A stretch of DNA of 64,000 bases from Rhodocyclaceae bacterium (GCA_023383815.1 JAHDYG010000016.1:1-64000), one strand, 5' to 3'; numbered from the stretch's first letter, positions 9,724 to 20,894 are shown. Notes: generated from the sequence alone by a model not told the origin. Program-made: numbers and translations.

Positions 9724-10464
9724 CTAGCGCTGCGCCAGAACCTGGGATGCCGAACGGTCGTTGGTTTCCGCCGTCTGCATCATCTTGGTCTGCATCTCGA
9801 ACTGGCGCGCGAGCGAGATCATCGTGACCAACTGATCGACCACGCTCACATTGCTGCCCTCGAGGTACCCTCCTGCCACCTGGACGGCCTCGTCGGCGGG
9901 CGCCACGGCGCCATCGCGCAGCCGGAACAGGCCGTCGTCCCCGCGCACGAGGTTGTCCTCGGGCGGATTGACGAGCTTGAGACGCCCCGCAACGTTGACG
10001 ATGTTCTGCGCACCGCCCGCCGCCAGGGCGGACAGGGTGCCGTCCTTGCCGATCAGGATCTCGTTGTCGGGGGGAATCGCGATCGGCCCTCCGTCCCCGA
10101 CCACAGGAAGGCCACCGCGCGTCTGCAGGACCCCGTTGGCGCTGAGCTCGAAACTGCCATCGCGCGTGTAGGCCTCCGTACCATCGGGCATCTGCACCGC
10201 GAACCAGCCCTTGCCTTCGACTGCGACGTCGAAAGCGCGGCCGGTCTGCTGCAGGGGGCCCGGCGCGAAGTTCGTCGCAACGGTTGCATCCACGGCAAAG
10301 GCACGTGTCGGAAGCCCCTCGCCCTGGACCGGTACGGCCCGCATCCGGTGCATCGCGGCACGAAAGCCGGTGGTGTTGGCGTTTGCCAGATTGTTCGCCA
10401 CCGCCGCCTGCTGCCCCAGGGTGTGCTTGGCGCCGGTCATTGCAGTGTAGATCAGTCTGTCCAT
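9724..10464 (-). CDS. flgF: Flagellar proximal rod protein FlgF
   Basis: Proximal rod subunit, 246 residues. It begins MDRLIYTAMTGAKHTLGQQ, typical for FlgF. The rod signature AAVANNLANANTTGFRAA and the C-terminal GSNVSVVDQLVTMISLARQFEMQ match the FlgF/FlgG/FlgE family. A 74 bp gap from flgE upstream and 134 bp to flgG downstream are the largest gaps inside the flgB-flgL unit; no clear terminator or promoter was seen in either. Confidence 0.95.
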   Translation of the reverse strand: MDRLIYTAMTGAKHTLGQQAAVANNLANANTTGFRAAMHRMRAVPVQGEGLPTRAFAVDATVATNFAPGPLQQTGRAFDVAVEGKGWFAVQMPDGTEAYTRDGSFELSANGVLQTRGGLPVVGDGGPIAIPPDNEILIGKDGTLSALAAGGAQNIVNVAGRLKLVNPPEDNLVRGDDGLFRLRDGAVAPADEAVQVAGGYLEGSNVSVVDQLVTMISLARQFEMQTKMMQTAETNDRSASQVLAQR

Positions 10465-10538
10465 GGTCCTTCCCGGTTCGAGTCCGCCTGGTCTCGCCGC
10501 CCCTGGCCTGAGTCAGGAGCGGCGCGCACCATTCAGGG

Positions 10539-11789
10539 TTAGCGCAGGTTCACGATCGTCTGCAGGATCTGGTCCTGCGCCCGCACCGACTGCGCGTTGG
10601 CCTGGTATGAGCGCTGCATGACGATCAGCGAAACCAGTTCTGCCGTCATGTCGACGTTGGCCTCCTCGACCGAACCGGCCGACAGCAGGCCGAGGTTCGC
10701 GGAGCCGGCGATCCCGATGATCGGCTGGCCCGAATCGGGCGATTCGCCGAACATGTTTCCGCCCAGCGCAAGGAGCCCGTTGGGACTCTGGAAGTTCGCC
10801 AGCACGACCTGCCCCAGATCGCGGCTCTGGCCGTTGCTGTAGCGCCCGAGGATCACCCCGTCCTTGCCGATCGTGATCCCGGTCAGGCGGCCCGATGCAA
10901 ACCCGTCCTGGCGCAGGGTGTTGACGCCGAAGGGGCTGCCGAACTGGGTCGTGGTCGTGAGATCGAGCTGGATGTCCTGCGCGGCTTCGGCACCGGACGC
11001 GGAGAAGTCGAGCGTGATCAGGTCGTCACCCCCCGCCGTCAGCACGCCATCGGTATCGAAGACCAGATTCGAGAGCGCGGTCGCAGGCACGGCGCCGTCC
11101 ACCTGGTAGTACAGCTCCCATTCTCCGGGCGTGGCGCTCTTGACGAAGAAGTAGGTCAGGTTGTGCGGGTTGCCCAGCGTGTCATAGACGGTGGCCGAGG
11201 TCGAGAAGTTGTAGCCCCCGGCGCCGAGGTTGTTGCGGTCGAGCGGAATGGGGTTGTTCACATCGAAGGCCGCACCGGGAACCGGATCGCGCGAATCGAG
11301 GTTCATGCCGAGCATCAGTTCGGACGACGCATTCGGCGAGACGTCCGAGTAGTCGAGCTGGAGCGCCTGCGGGTCGCCGCCGGCGAGGATCACTCCATTG
11401 GTGGCCGAGTATCCGGTGAGCCGGAAGCCCTGCGCATTGGAGATGTAGCCGTCCTTGTCCACGTCGAACTGGCCGTTGCGCGTATAGGCCACGGTGCCAT
11501 CGGTTCCCGCCATCCGGAAAAATCCGTTGCCGTTGATCGCGACGTCCAGCGGGTTGCCGGTCGTCGTGATGTTGCCCTGCGAGAACAATTGCGAGACCTG
11601 TGAGATCGACGCGCCGATCCCGACCTGAACGCCCGCTGCCGCGCCACTGAGCGCTGCCGCGTAGACGTCCGTGAACCCGGCACGGCCCTGCTTGAAACCG
11701 ACCGTATTCGAGTTCGCGATGTTGTTGCTGATGACATCGAGTGCCTTGGATGCGGAGTTCAGACCGCTCAAACCTTGCTGGAAAGCCAT
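10539..11789 (-). CDS. flgE: Flagellar hook protein FlgE
   Basis: Builds the flexible extracellular hook. 416 residues, normal. The N-terminus MAFQQGLSGLNSASKALDV followed by ISNNIANSNTVGFKQ, and the C-terminus EEANVDMTAELVSLIVMQRSYQANAQ, are the conserved axial helices. The middle (about 140-330) holds the FlgE D2-type domain with family phrases such as DTLGNPHNLTYFF. It follows flgD by 24 bp; FlgD acts as its assembly cap. Confidence 0.97.
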   Translation of the reverse strand: MAFQQGLSGLNSASKALDVISNNIANSNTVGFKQGRAGFTDVYAAALSGAAAGVQVGIGASISQVSQLFSQGNITTTGNPLDVAINGNGFFRMAGTDGTVAYTRNGQFDVDKDGYISNAQGFRLTGYSATNGVILAGGDPQALQLDYSDVSPNASSELMLGMNLDSRDPVPGAAFDVNNPIPLDRNNLGAGGYNFSTSATVYDTLGNPHNLTYFFVKSATPGEWELYYQVDGAVPATALSNLVFDTDGVLTAGGDDLITLDFSASGAEAAQDIQLDLTTTTQFGSPFGVNTLRQDGFASGRLTGITIGKDGVILGRYSNGQSRDLGQVVLANFQSPNGLLALGGNMFGESPDSGQPIIGIAGSANLGLLSAGSVEEANVDMTAELVSLIVMQRSYQANAQSVRAQDQILQTIVNLR

Positions 11790-11813
11790 GATTTTCTCTC
11801 CCGGAGTACTGTC

Positions 11814-12494
11814 TCAAAGAATCTGCCGGATCTCGCTCATCTTGAAGATGCCCAGATCGCCTATCTGCAAATCGGTGCTCTTGGGTCCGCGCACGACACT
11901 CGTGACGGCCCCAAACTCCAGCGCCTCGCTCGTGACCGGCTCGCCAGCCGTCTCGGCGCGAACGCTGATGCTGTACTTGCCGTCCGCCGCACGGCTGCCG
12001 TCGATCGCCGTACCGTCCCACTGGAAGTTGTGAGTGCCCGCCTCGAACGCGCCCAGACTGATCTGAGCAATTTCCACGCCCATCGAATCCTTGATGGTGA
12101 GCTTCACGCCGTCGGCCGGACCCTCCAGCGAGAAACCGCCCACCGCGCCGGCTTCGGTCAGCAGCAGACCGTTGCCCGGCACCAGCACTCCGCGCCCGAC
12201 CAGGGTCGCCGCCTGCAGCGCCTCGTTGGATTGCTGCCCTTCCATGATCTGACCGAGCATCGTGTTCAGACGCTCGATTCCGTCCACCGTGCTGATCTGC
12301 GCAAGCTGTGAAGTCACCTGTGCGTTGTCCATTGGACTCATCGGATCCTGGTTCTTGAGCTGCGCGGTGAGCAGCGTCAGGAAACGCATCTGCGTGTTCT
12401 CCGGGCTTGTCTCCGAAGCAGTGCTCTCCTTGCGCTTCAGCCCCGAGAGGATCGCCTCGGCGGCCGTTTGCGTCGCATCCGTCACAGTACTCAT
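11814..12494 (-). CDS. flgD: Flagellar hook assembly (capping) protein FlgD
   Basis: Scaffold that caps the growing hook and is later replaced by FlgK. 226 residues. The N-terminal export region contains the diagnostic FLTLLTAQLKNQDPMSPMDN and TSQLAQISTVDGIERLN. The C-terminal half is FlgD Ig/Tudor-like beta structure (AGTHNFQWDG, ADGKYSISVRAE). It sits between flgC and flgE in the standard order. Confidence 0.97.
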   Translation of the reverse strand: MSTVTDATQTAAEAILSGLKRKESTASETSPENTQMRFLTLLTAQLKNQDPMSPMDNAQVTSQLAQISTVDGIERLNTMLGQIMEGQQSNEALQAATLVGRGVLVPGNGLLLTEAGAVGGFSLEGPADGVKLTIKDSMGVEIAQISLGAFEAGTHNFQWDGTAIDGSRAADGKYSISVRAETAGEPVTSEALEFGAVTSVVRGPKSTDLQIGDLGIFKMSEIRQIL

Positions 12495-12514
12495 GATTCA
12501 CTCCGTCCGATTGG

Positions 12515-12919
12515 TCACTGGCCGATCGCCAGCGTGCGCTGGACCAGCGTCTTTGCCGTGCTCATCAGTTCGGCATTGGTCTGGTAGGCGCGAGAGGCCG
12601 AGATCATGTTGGTCATCTCCTCGACGACGTTCACGTTCGACATTTCCACGTAGCCTTCCGCGTTGGCCGCCGGATTGGCCGGGTCGTACACCATCCGCCC
12701 GGGTGCCGCGCTTTCGACGACCTGCGTGGCCTGCACGCCAACCGCATGCGGACCGGCGACCGGACGGGCGGTGAAGACCACGTGCTTCGCCTTGTAGGGC
12801 TGCCCGTCGGGCCCGGCCACGCTGTCGGCGTTGGCAAGGTTTGACGCGGTGGTATTGAGCCGCGCCGACTGGGCATGCAGCGCGGACCCGGCGATGGTGA
12901 GGACGTTGAACATGCTCAT
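12515..12919 (-). CDS. flgC: Flagellar proximal rod protein FlgC
   Basis: Proximal rod subunit, 134 residues, normal length. The signatures are LNTTASNLANADSVAG at the N-terminus and VEMSNVNVVEEMTNMISASRAYQTNAE at the C-terminus (only shown in part here). Two in-frame ATGs (12919 and 12913) are possible starts; the first gives MSMFNVLTIAGSAL. It lies 19 bp after flgB. Confidence 0.97.
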   Translation of the reverse strand: MSMFNVLTIAGSALHAQSARLNTTASNLANADSVAGPDGQPYKAKHVVFTARPVAGPHAVGVQATQVVESAAPGRMVYDPANPAANAEGYVEMSNVNVVEEMTNMISASRAYQTNAELMSTAKTLVQRTLAIGQ

Positions 12920-12938
12920 GATCGACTCCTGCCCCCGC

Positions 12939-13343
12939 TTACTGGCCCGAGATCGCCGTCTGCATGCCGCGCAGCAGGCTGCTGATGAAGTTCACGCTCG
13001 CTTCGTAGTGCAAGGAGTTCTCGGCAAACGCGGCACGTTCGACGTCCATGTTGACCGTATTGCCGTCGACGCTGTCCTGAACGCTCTTGCGATAGTGGGT
13101 ATAGGCCTGGAACGGCATCTGCTGTGCAGCGCCGAGGTGCCCCTGAGCCGAGGTCGCCAGCGCGAGCGGGGCCAGCCCCTGCCCGAGCGCATTCTTGAGC
13201 GCCCCGCGGAAATCGATGTCGCGCGCCTTGTAGTTCGGCGTATCGGCATTGGCGATGTTCGACGCGATCAACTGCTGCCGCTGCGCCTGAAGGTTCAGGG
13301 CGGTCTGATAGAACTGCAACGAACTGTCGAGTCGGGCTTTCAT
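12939..13343 (-). CDS. flgB: Flagellar proximal rod protein FlgB (first gene of the flgB-flgL unit)
   Basis: Proximal rod subunit, 134 residues. The motif QLIASNIANADTPNYKARDIDF and the C-terminal helix (ERAAFAENSLHYEASVNFI) are diagnostic. As first gene of the long minus-strand flagellar unit it is preceded by a 305 bp divergent intergenic region shared with flgA. That region contains a sigma54 promoter 66-81 bp upstream of the start codon. Confidence 0.97.
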   Translation of the reverse strand: MKARLDSSLQFYQTALNLQAQRQQLIASNIANADTPNYKARDIDFRGALKNALGQGLAPLALATSAQGHLGAAQQMPFQAYTHYRKSVQDSVDGNTVNMDVERAAFAENSLHYEASVNFISSLLRGMQTAISGQ

Positions 13344-13648
13344 GGCATCCCCTCTGAATCCGGTTTGCGGTCGCCGACATGTGCTCCGGCGCTCTGCAGG
13401 AAGTCCAATGCACCTTCCATGCCAGCCATCTTAGTCGCCTGCAAGGGGCGACCTTGTGGTGATAAGGGGCGGAATTACCGGCCAATTTGGCCGTTATCGG
13501 TCCTCGCGGCCGACGCCCTGTTGCCGCCCGCCGGAAAATCTTGCCGCCCTCGCCGGCCAAGCAGGCGGGCTGCGCCGTCCGCCGCCCCCTCCCCCGGTGC
13601 GCGTTTCCGTGGGTTGCCCCGGACGGGCAGGCGTGGTGCAATCGGACC
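13344..13648. other. Divergent flgB/flgA intergenic region with a perfect 15-bp palindrome
   Basis: 305 bp without a gene. Besides the sigma54 promoter it holds an inverted repeat CGGCCAA-T-TTGGCCG at 13479-13493 and, just left of it, the motif GATAAGGGGCGGAA at 13461-13474. A near copy of that motif lies upstream of flhB (30234-30249). Both sit about 37-70 bp upstream of the -24 element, where an enhancer for a FleQ/FlrC-type activator would be expected. That role is inference. No ORF with coding character was seen here. Confidence 0.5.
13409..13424 (-). promoter_or_regulatory. Sigma54 (RpoN) -24/-12 promoter of the flgB operon
   Basis: Read on the minus strand the sequence is TGGCATGGAAGGTGCA. 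Against the consensus TGGCACG-N4-TTGCA it matches 10 of 12 specified positions, with the invariant GG and GC separated by the required 10 bp. The expected transcription start is near 13398, leaving a leader of about 55 bases before flgB. The match is read directly; use in vivo is inferred. Confidence 0.75.
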
Positions 13649-14362
13649 ATGCGTATCCTGCCCCCCCGAGCCGTTGCAGTTCTTTTCCGATCGCAGATCG
13701 CCGCACTGGCCTTGCTTTGCGCCACGACCGTACCGGCGCAGCAGCCACCGCTGCCCGTCGAGCAGGCCGCCCGGCAGTTGCTTGAACGCGAAGCCGCGGG
13801 GCTTCCGGGCGACGTCTCGATCGCGGTGGAGCCCTTCCAGGCCGACAACCGTCTGCCCGCCTGCACCGGACTCGAGGCGTTTCTGCCGGCCGGTGCGAGG
13901 GCCTGGGGGCGGCTCAGCGTCGGTGTGCGCTGCAGTGCGCCCATCGCCTGGACCGTCTTCGTGCCAGCCCGGGTGGCCGTCATCGGAGAGTATCTCGTGA
14001 CCGCACGCCCGATCCGGGCTGGCCAGATCATCGGATCCGCCGACCTCATCCGTCAGTCCGCGGACCTGACCACCCTGCCCGAAGACACCTTGCGCGACGA
14101 ATCCCGCGCGACCGGAAAGCACACCCGTTTCGCAGTCGCAGCCGGCACCCCCCTGCGCGCCGGCATGCTGCGCCTTCCTCCCGTCGTGCAACAAGGGCAG
14201 AACGTGCGAGTCATCAGCGGCGGAGAGGGTTTTCGGGTCAGCAACGAGGGCCGGGCGCTCAACCGCGCCGCAGAAGGAGAGGCCGTGCGCGTGCGGCTTC
14301 CCGGCGGACAGGTGGTCCAGGGCACGGCCAGATTCGATGGCGCGGTCGAGATCCTGCCGTAG
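13649..14362 (+). CDS. flgA: Flagellar P-ring assembly chaperone FlgA
   Basis: Periplasmic chaperone for FlgI polymerisation. 237 residues from the ATG at 13649, giving an N-terminal hydrophobic signal (QIAALALLCATTVPAQ). The C-terminal SAF/FlgA domain shows TARPIRAGQIIGSADL, AAGTPLRAGMLR, the VRVISGGEGF region and VRVRLPGGQVVQGTA. The frame is open back to 13487, but the extra part is non-conserved and overlaps the promoter region. It is transcribed divergently from flgB. A 146 bp gap with a sigma28 promoter separates it from flgM. Confidence 0.92.
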   Translation: MRILPPRAVAVLFRSQIAALALLCATTVPAQQPPLPVEQAARQLLEREAAGLPGDVSIAVEPFQADNRLPACTGLEAFLPAGARAWGRLSVGVRCSAPIAWTVFVPARVAVIGEYLVTARPIRAGQIIGSADLIRQSADLTTLPEDTLRDESRATGKHTRFAVAAGTPLRAGMLRLPPVVQQGQNVRVISGGEGFRVSNEGRALNRAAEGEAVRVRLPGGQVVQGTARFDGAVEILP

Positions 14363-14438
14363 CGCAGTCGGCCGCATCGAAATTTCGACGCGTGCGGCGA
14401 CACGAAGGTCGTACGAAGTAGCGCCGGTTTTTTTCTGC

Positions 14439-14465
14439 TAAATTCACTCAAGTTGTCGCCGCATG
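14439..14465 (+). promoter_or_regulatory. Sigma28 (FliA) promoter of flgMN
   Basis: The sequence reads TAAATTCA, an 11 bp spacer, then GCCGCATG. Against TAAAGTTT-N11-GCCGATAA this keeps the TAAA core, the spacing and the GCCG block. The predicted start is near 14472, about 37 bases before the GTG of flgM. FliA-dependent transcription of flgM is well established in enteric bacteria and Pseudomonas; here it is inferred from sequence. Confidence 0.75.
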
Positions 14466-14508
14466 TGCCGTTAAGCCCATCAGAGAACCGCTTTTCGGGA
14501 GAGTCATC

Positions 14509-14817
14509 GTGAAGATCGAAGGAATGCCGAAACCGGTCGGCGGCAGCGGCACCGCCGAAACCCGGCCCCGCGCGCCCGCCAGTCCGGCGCCCGGCAGACA
14601 GGGCGACGGTGCAACAGTCGCCCTGTCCCCCCTGTCATCCAGTCTAGGCAAGGCGGAGGCGGCGATGGCCTCGACCCCCGTGGTGAATCGAGAGCGCGTG
14701 GAAGAGATCCGCAAGGCGATCAGCGAAGGCCGTTTCCAGGTCGACGCAAGCCGGATCGCCGACGGTCTCATCCACAGCGTGCGCGAGATGCTTGCGGCGC
14801 AGTCCGGAAGGTCATGA
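14509..14817 (+). CDS. flgM: Anti-sigma28 factor FlgM
   Basis: Binds and inhibits FliA until the hook is finished, then is exported. 102 residues starting at GTG (MKIEGMPKPVGG) with GGGAGAG 6-8 bp upstream. The N-terminal half is disordered and Pro/Ala/Gly-rich, as usual for the exported part. The C-terminal half holds the sigma-binding helices: RVEEIRKAISEGRFQVDA and RIADGLIHSVREML. The stop overlaps flgN by ATGA. fliA lies about 9 kb to the right in this window. Confidence 0.95.
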   Translation: MKIEGMPKPVGGSGTAETRPRAPASPAPGRQGDGATVALSPLSSSLGKAEAAMASTPVVNRERVEEIRKAISEGRFQVDASRIADGLIHSVREMLAAQSGRS

Positions 14818-15287
14818 GCTCTGCCGCAACGGTGACCCGCCTCGCGAACCTGATCGAAGCGGAGTTTACGCAACTGCGTCGATTCATGGATGTTCTGGAA
14901 CGCGAGGAGGCCCTGCTGGTCGCTGGCGACATCGACGCGCTGCAGGCGCTCACCGCAGAGAAGACCGAGATCTTCCAGCAGCTCCAGCGTCAGCACGACG
15001 CGCGTGCGCTGCTGCTCGGCAGCGAACGACTCCCCAATGAGGATGCCTCGGTGCGCTCGGTGTGCAAGGGTGCACCGGCCACGCTGGCACGCTGGGACGC
15101 GACGCTCGCGCTCGCGCGCGAGGCCAGGGCACGCAACCAGATCAACGGCAAACTCATCAACGAGCGCATGAAGAACAACCAGGCCGGACTTTCCGTCCTA
15201 CTCACCGCAGCCCAGGCCCCGCAACTGTACGACGCCTCCGGCGCGGCCCGGCCGGCTGGACGCGGACGCCACCTGGGCAGCGCCTGA
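14814..15287 (+). CDS. flgN: Flagellar export chaperone FlgN
   Basis: Cytoplasmic chaperone for FlgK and FlgL before their export. 157 residues, nearly all alpha-helical. Family features are the N-terminal LIEAEFTQLRRFMDVLEREEALLVAGDIDAL and the later ARARNQINGKLINERMKNNQ (here abbreviated from a longer helix). The C-terminal 25 residues are Gly/Ala/Arg-rich. It is translationally coupled to flgM through ATGA. Confidence 0.92.
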   Translation: MSSAATVTRLANLIEAEFTQLRRFMDVLEREEALLVAGDIDALQALTAEKTEIFQQLQRQHDARALLLGSERLPNEDASVRSVCKGAPATLARWDATLALAREARARNQINGKLINERMKNNQAGLSVLLTAAQAPQLYDASGAARPAGRGRHLGSA

Positions 15288-15449
15288 CGCCCGCCTCGGG
15301 TCCATCGTTCACGACTCCGGCAAACCCCCGGGCGCCGCTCCGGACCGTTCTCCCTTCCGAAGACTTTCCCTTGTTCATCCCGGCGTGCCAGAAGCGCGCC
15401 CAGCAGGTATCCTTGTGCGCCGCCGAACCACGATAGCCGCCGCACGCCG

Positions 15450-17429
15450 ATGAACAAGCCGCAGCCGCACTACGACGAATCCTCGTTCCGCGTCCTGAAG
15501 GGGCTGGAACCGGTGCGCGAGCGTCCGGGGATGTATACCCGAACCGACTCGCCCGCCCACATCATCCAGGAAGTCATCGACAACGCAGCCGATGAGGCGC
15601 TCGGCGGCTTTGCGAAGAAGATCCACGTCACCCAGCATCTGGACGGATCGATCACCGTTTCGGACGACGGGCGCGGCATTCCGGTCGGGGTTCATCCGCA
15701 GGAAGGGGTGCCGGTCGTCGTGCTCGCCTACACCCGCCTGCACGCAGGCGGGAAGTTCGACAAGCGCGACGGCAACGGAGCCTATGCCTTTTCCGGCGGA
15801 CTCCACGGAGTGGGGGTATCGGTGACCAACGCCCTGTCGACTCGGATCGAAGTCGAGGTCAGGCGTGAGGGCAGGATCCATCGCATCGATTTTTCCAATG
15901 GCGGAGAAACGGTCGGCGAGCTGCGCACCGAAGGCGAGTGCGGTCGCCAGACCGGCACCCGGGTGCGGGTCTGGCCCGACAGCAGGTACTTCGACCATCC
16001 GCGCGTGCCGATCGGCGAGCTGGAGCGCCTCTTGCGCAGCAAGGCCGTGCTGCTGCCGGGGGTCTCGGTCCGGCTCGACATCGAACAGGCGTCCGGCCCC
16101 GCGTTGTCCAAGCTATGGAGCTATCCCGACGGGCTCGCCGGCTATCTGCGCGAACTGGCGGGCGAGCTCGAACCGGTCTGTCCGCCCTATGCCGGTGAGC
16201 GCTACGCCACGGCGGACGACCCGGCCTTTGCCGTGGGCGAAGGCGCGGCCTGGGCCATCGGCTGGTTCGAGTCGGTGATCCCCAGCGAATCCTATGTCAA
16301 CCTGATTCCGACCGTGGCGGGCGGAACACACGAATCGGGCCTGCGATCCGGAGTATTCGAGGCCGTCCGATCGTTCATCGAACACCATGCGCTCTTGCCA
16401 CGTGGCGTCAAGCTGCAGCAGGAAGACGTGTGCGCGAAGATGAGCTTCGTGCTGTCGGCGCGCCTTCTGGACCCCCAGTTCCAGGGTCAGGTGAAGGAGA
16501 AACTCAATTCGCGCGAGGCAGTGAAGCTGGTTTCCGGGCAGATCCGCGACCCGTTCGAAATCTGGCTCAACAACCACGTCGATGCCGGTCGCGCGATCGC
16601 CGAACTGTCGATCCGTCAGGCGATGGCGCGCCAGAAGAGCGCACAGAAGGTCGAAAAGAAGAAGACTTCCGGGGTTGCCGTGCTGCCCGGCAAGCTCTCC
16701 GACTGCGAATCGGAGGACCTTGCCGAGAACGAGATCTTTCTGGTCGAAGGCGACTCGGCGGGCGGCTCGGCGAAGATGGCTCGCAACAAGGAAACCCAGG
16801 CCATCCTGCCCTTGCGCGGCAAGGTGCAGAACGCCTGGGAGGTCGACCCCGATCGCCTGCTCGCAAACGCCGAGATCCACGACATCGCCGTCGCCCTCGG
16901 CGTCGATGCCCACGGTGCGGTCGGCGAAGCCGATCTTTCGGGCCTGCGCTATGGCAAGGTCGTGATCATGTCCGATGCCGACGTCGACGGTGCACACATC
17001 CAGACCCTGCTGCTGACGCTGTTCTTCCGGCATTTCCCGAAACTCATCGAACGCGGCCACATCCATGTCGCCCAGCCGCCGCTCTATCGCATCGACGTCC
17101 CGGCGCAAGGCAAGAAGCGCCCCGCGCGTAGGCTCTATGCGCTCGACGACGGGGAACTGACCGCGATCCGCGATCGCCTGGTGAAGGAAGGTTTTCGCCC
17201 CGACGCGATCGAGGTCGGCCGCTTCAAGGGTCTGGGCGAGATGAACCCGGACCAGTTGCGCGAAACCACGATGGACCCTGCCACGCGCCGCGTGCTGCCG
17301 GTGCGCGTGCGCAGCGGCGCGATGGATGACACGCTGAGAATGTTCACCCTGCTGATGGGCAAGGGCGAAGCCTCCGGTCGACGCGCATGGATGGAAGAGA
17401 AAGGCGACAGCGTCGAGGCTGACGTCTGA
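15450..17429 (+). CDS. parE: DNA topoisomerase IV subunit B
   Basis: ATPase subunit of topoisomerase IV, which decatenates daughter chromosomes. 659 residues. The GHKL ATPase domain shows RPGMYT, EVIDNAADEALGG, DDGRGIPVG and the Gly-rich lid GGLHGVGVSVTNAL. The TOPRIM domain shows LVEGDSAGGSA, ILPLRGKVQNAWE and SDADVDGAHI. The C-terminal GRFKGLGEMNPDQL is the usual ParE end, without the GyrB-specific insert. parC follows 29 bp later. The pair separates two flagellar blocks but has no known flagellar role. Confidence 0.97.
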   Translation: MNKPQPHYDESSFRVLKGLEPVRERPGMYTRTDSPAHIIQEVIDNAADEALGGFAKKIHVTQHLDGSITVSDDGRGIPVGVHPQEGVPVVVLAYTRLHAGGKFDKRDGNGAYAFSGGLHGVGVSVTNALSTRIEVEVRREGRIHRIDFSNGGETVGELRTEGECGRQTGTRVRVWPDSRYFDHPRVPIGELERLLRSKAVLLPGVSVRLDIEQASGPALSKLWSYPDGLAGYLRELAGELEPVCPPYAGERYATADDPAFAVGEGAAWAIGWFESVIPSESYVNLIPTVAGGTHESGLRSGVFEAVRSFIEHHALLPRGVKLQQEDVCAKMSFVLSARLLDPQFQGQVKEKLNSREAVKLVSGQIRDPFEIWLNNHVDAGRAIAELSIRQAMARQKSAQKVEKKKTSGVAVLPGKLSDCESEDLAENEIFLVEGDSAGGSAKMARNKETQAILPLRGKVQNAWEVDPDRLLANAEIHDIAVALGVDAHGAVGEADLSGLRYGKVVIMSDADVDGAHIQTLLLTLFFRHFPKLIERGHIHVAQPPLYRIDVPAQGKKRPARRLYALDDGELTAIRDRLVKEGFRPDAIEVGRFKGLGEMNPDQLRETTMDPATRRVLPVRVRSGAMDDTLRMFTLLMGKGEASGRRAWMEEKGDSVEADV

Positions 17430-17458
17430 ACGGCGCCCCAACGACATGAAGAGTCCGC

Positions 17459-19906
<2,448 letters not shown>

Positions 19907-19909
19907 CGC

Positions 19910-20773
19910 TCAGTTCGCTGGCTGCGGCTCCGTGGGCAGGATCGAACGGATCGGGTCATCCGCATCGATGGTGGCCGGTGCCGGATCCGGCGCCGGCTCG
20001 CTGAACATCGACTCGATCAGGATCGTGACGCGCCGGTTGCGCGCCCGTCCGGCATCCGAGGCATTGTCTGCGATCGGACGCTGATCGCTGTATCCGGCAG
20101 CGGTCAGGCGGTCGGCGCGCACCCCCGCCTCGATGAACAAGCGCACCACTGAAGACGCACGCGCCGCGGACAGTTCCCAGTTCGACGGGAAGCGGAAGGT
20201 GTTGATCGGAGCGTTGTCCGTGTGGCCCTCCACCTTGATCGGAAAGTCGGCCCCCGCGAGCACCTCGGCAACCGCCCGCAGCGGTGCCGCAGCCCCCGCC
20301 CCGAGCGCCGCATCACCGAGCGCGAACAGCACACTCGCGTTGATCTCGACCGTGATGCCATGCGCCCCTTGGGACACGCTGACCTGCCCGCTGCGCGTCA
20401 GCGGCTCGAGAGCGCGCCGGATTTCGTCCGCCATGTCGTGCATCTGTCGCACCTGCGCCTCGCGCTGCTGTTCGCGACGCGCCTGTGCTTCATCCCGTTG
20501 AGGGCGTTCGACGGCAGGCGCCGGTCGCGGCAGGTTCGGGGTCGGAAGGATCACCGGCGGAACGATCATCCGGTTATCGGACTCGTTGATCGTCACATTG
20601 CGGAAGGCGCTGACGAGCGAATCCGACAGAACCCGGTACTTGCCTTCATTGACCGAGGAAAGCGAGTACATGACGACGAAGAACGCGAACAGAAGCGTGA
20701 TGAAGTCCGCGTACGACACGAGCCAGCGCTCGTGGTTTTCGTGCTCTTCCGATGACTTCCTGCGTCTGGCCAT
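19910..20773 (-). CDS. motD: Flagellar motor stator protein MotD (MotB family)
   Basis: Stator B subunit that anchors the ion channel to peptidoglycan. 287 residues from the ATG at 20773 (GGGAG 7 bp upstream); the longer open frame upstream reads through the promoter. One N-terminal helix follows the plug-proximal motif SYADFITLLFAFFVVMYSLS, with the essential proton-pathway Asp at D23. A Pro/Arg/Gln-rich linker and a C-terminal OmpA domain follow (VEGHTDNAPI, WELSAARASSVVRL, RNRRVTILI). The partner motC is 1.9 kb away across a receptor gene on the other strand. MotD rather than MotB is inferred from the fliA-motC context. Confidence 0.9.
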   Translation of the reverse strand: MARRRKSSEEHENHERWLVSYADFITLLFAFFVVMYSLSSVNEGKYRVLSDSLVSAFRNVTINESDNRMIVPPVILPTPNLPRPAPAVERPQRDEAQARREQQREAQVRQMHDMADEIRRALEPLTRSGQVSVSQGAHGITVEINASVLFALGDAALGAGAAAPLRAVAEVLAGADFPIKVEGHTDNAPINTFRFPSNWELSAARASSVVRLFIEAGVRADRLTAAGYSDQRPIADNASDAGRARNRRVTILIESMFSEPAPDPAPATIDADDPIRSILPTEPQPAN

Positions 20774-20894
20774 GGTTAGGCTCCCTGAAGCGCCCCATGA
20801 TACGGAGATCAGGCGCATGATGTAAGCGGGCAGCACGGACCGGCACGTCTTCCTTGCGGCAATGGCTGCCGGATCGCAGCGGTTTCGAATACTT

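Noticed and set aside
13432..13455. Second sigma54-like GG...GC (AAGGTCGCCCCTTGCAGG) before flgB
   Set aside because: Spacing is 9 bp, and a better element lies at 13409-13424.
14420..14436. T-run GGTTTTTTTC after flgA as a terminator
   Set aside because: No matching GC stem directly before it.
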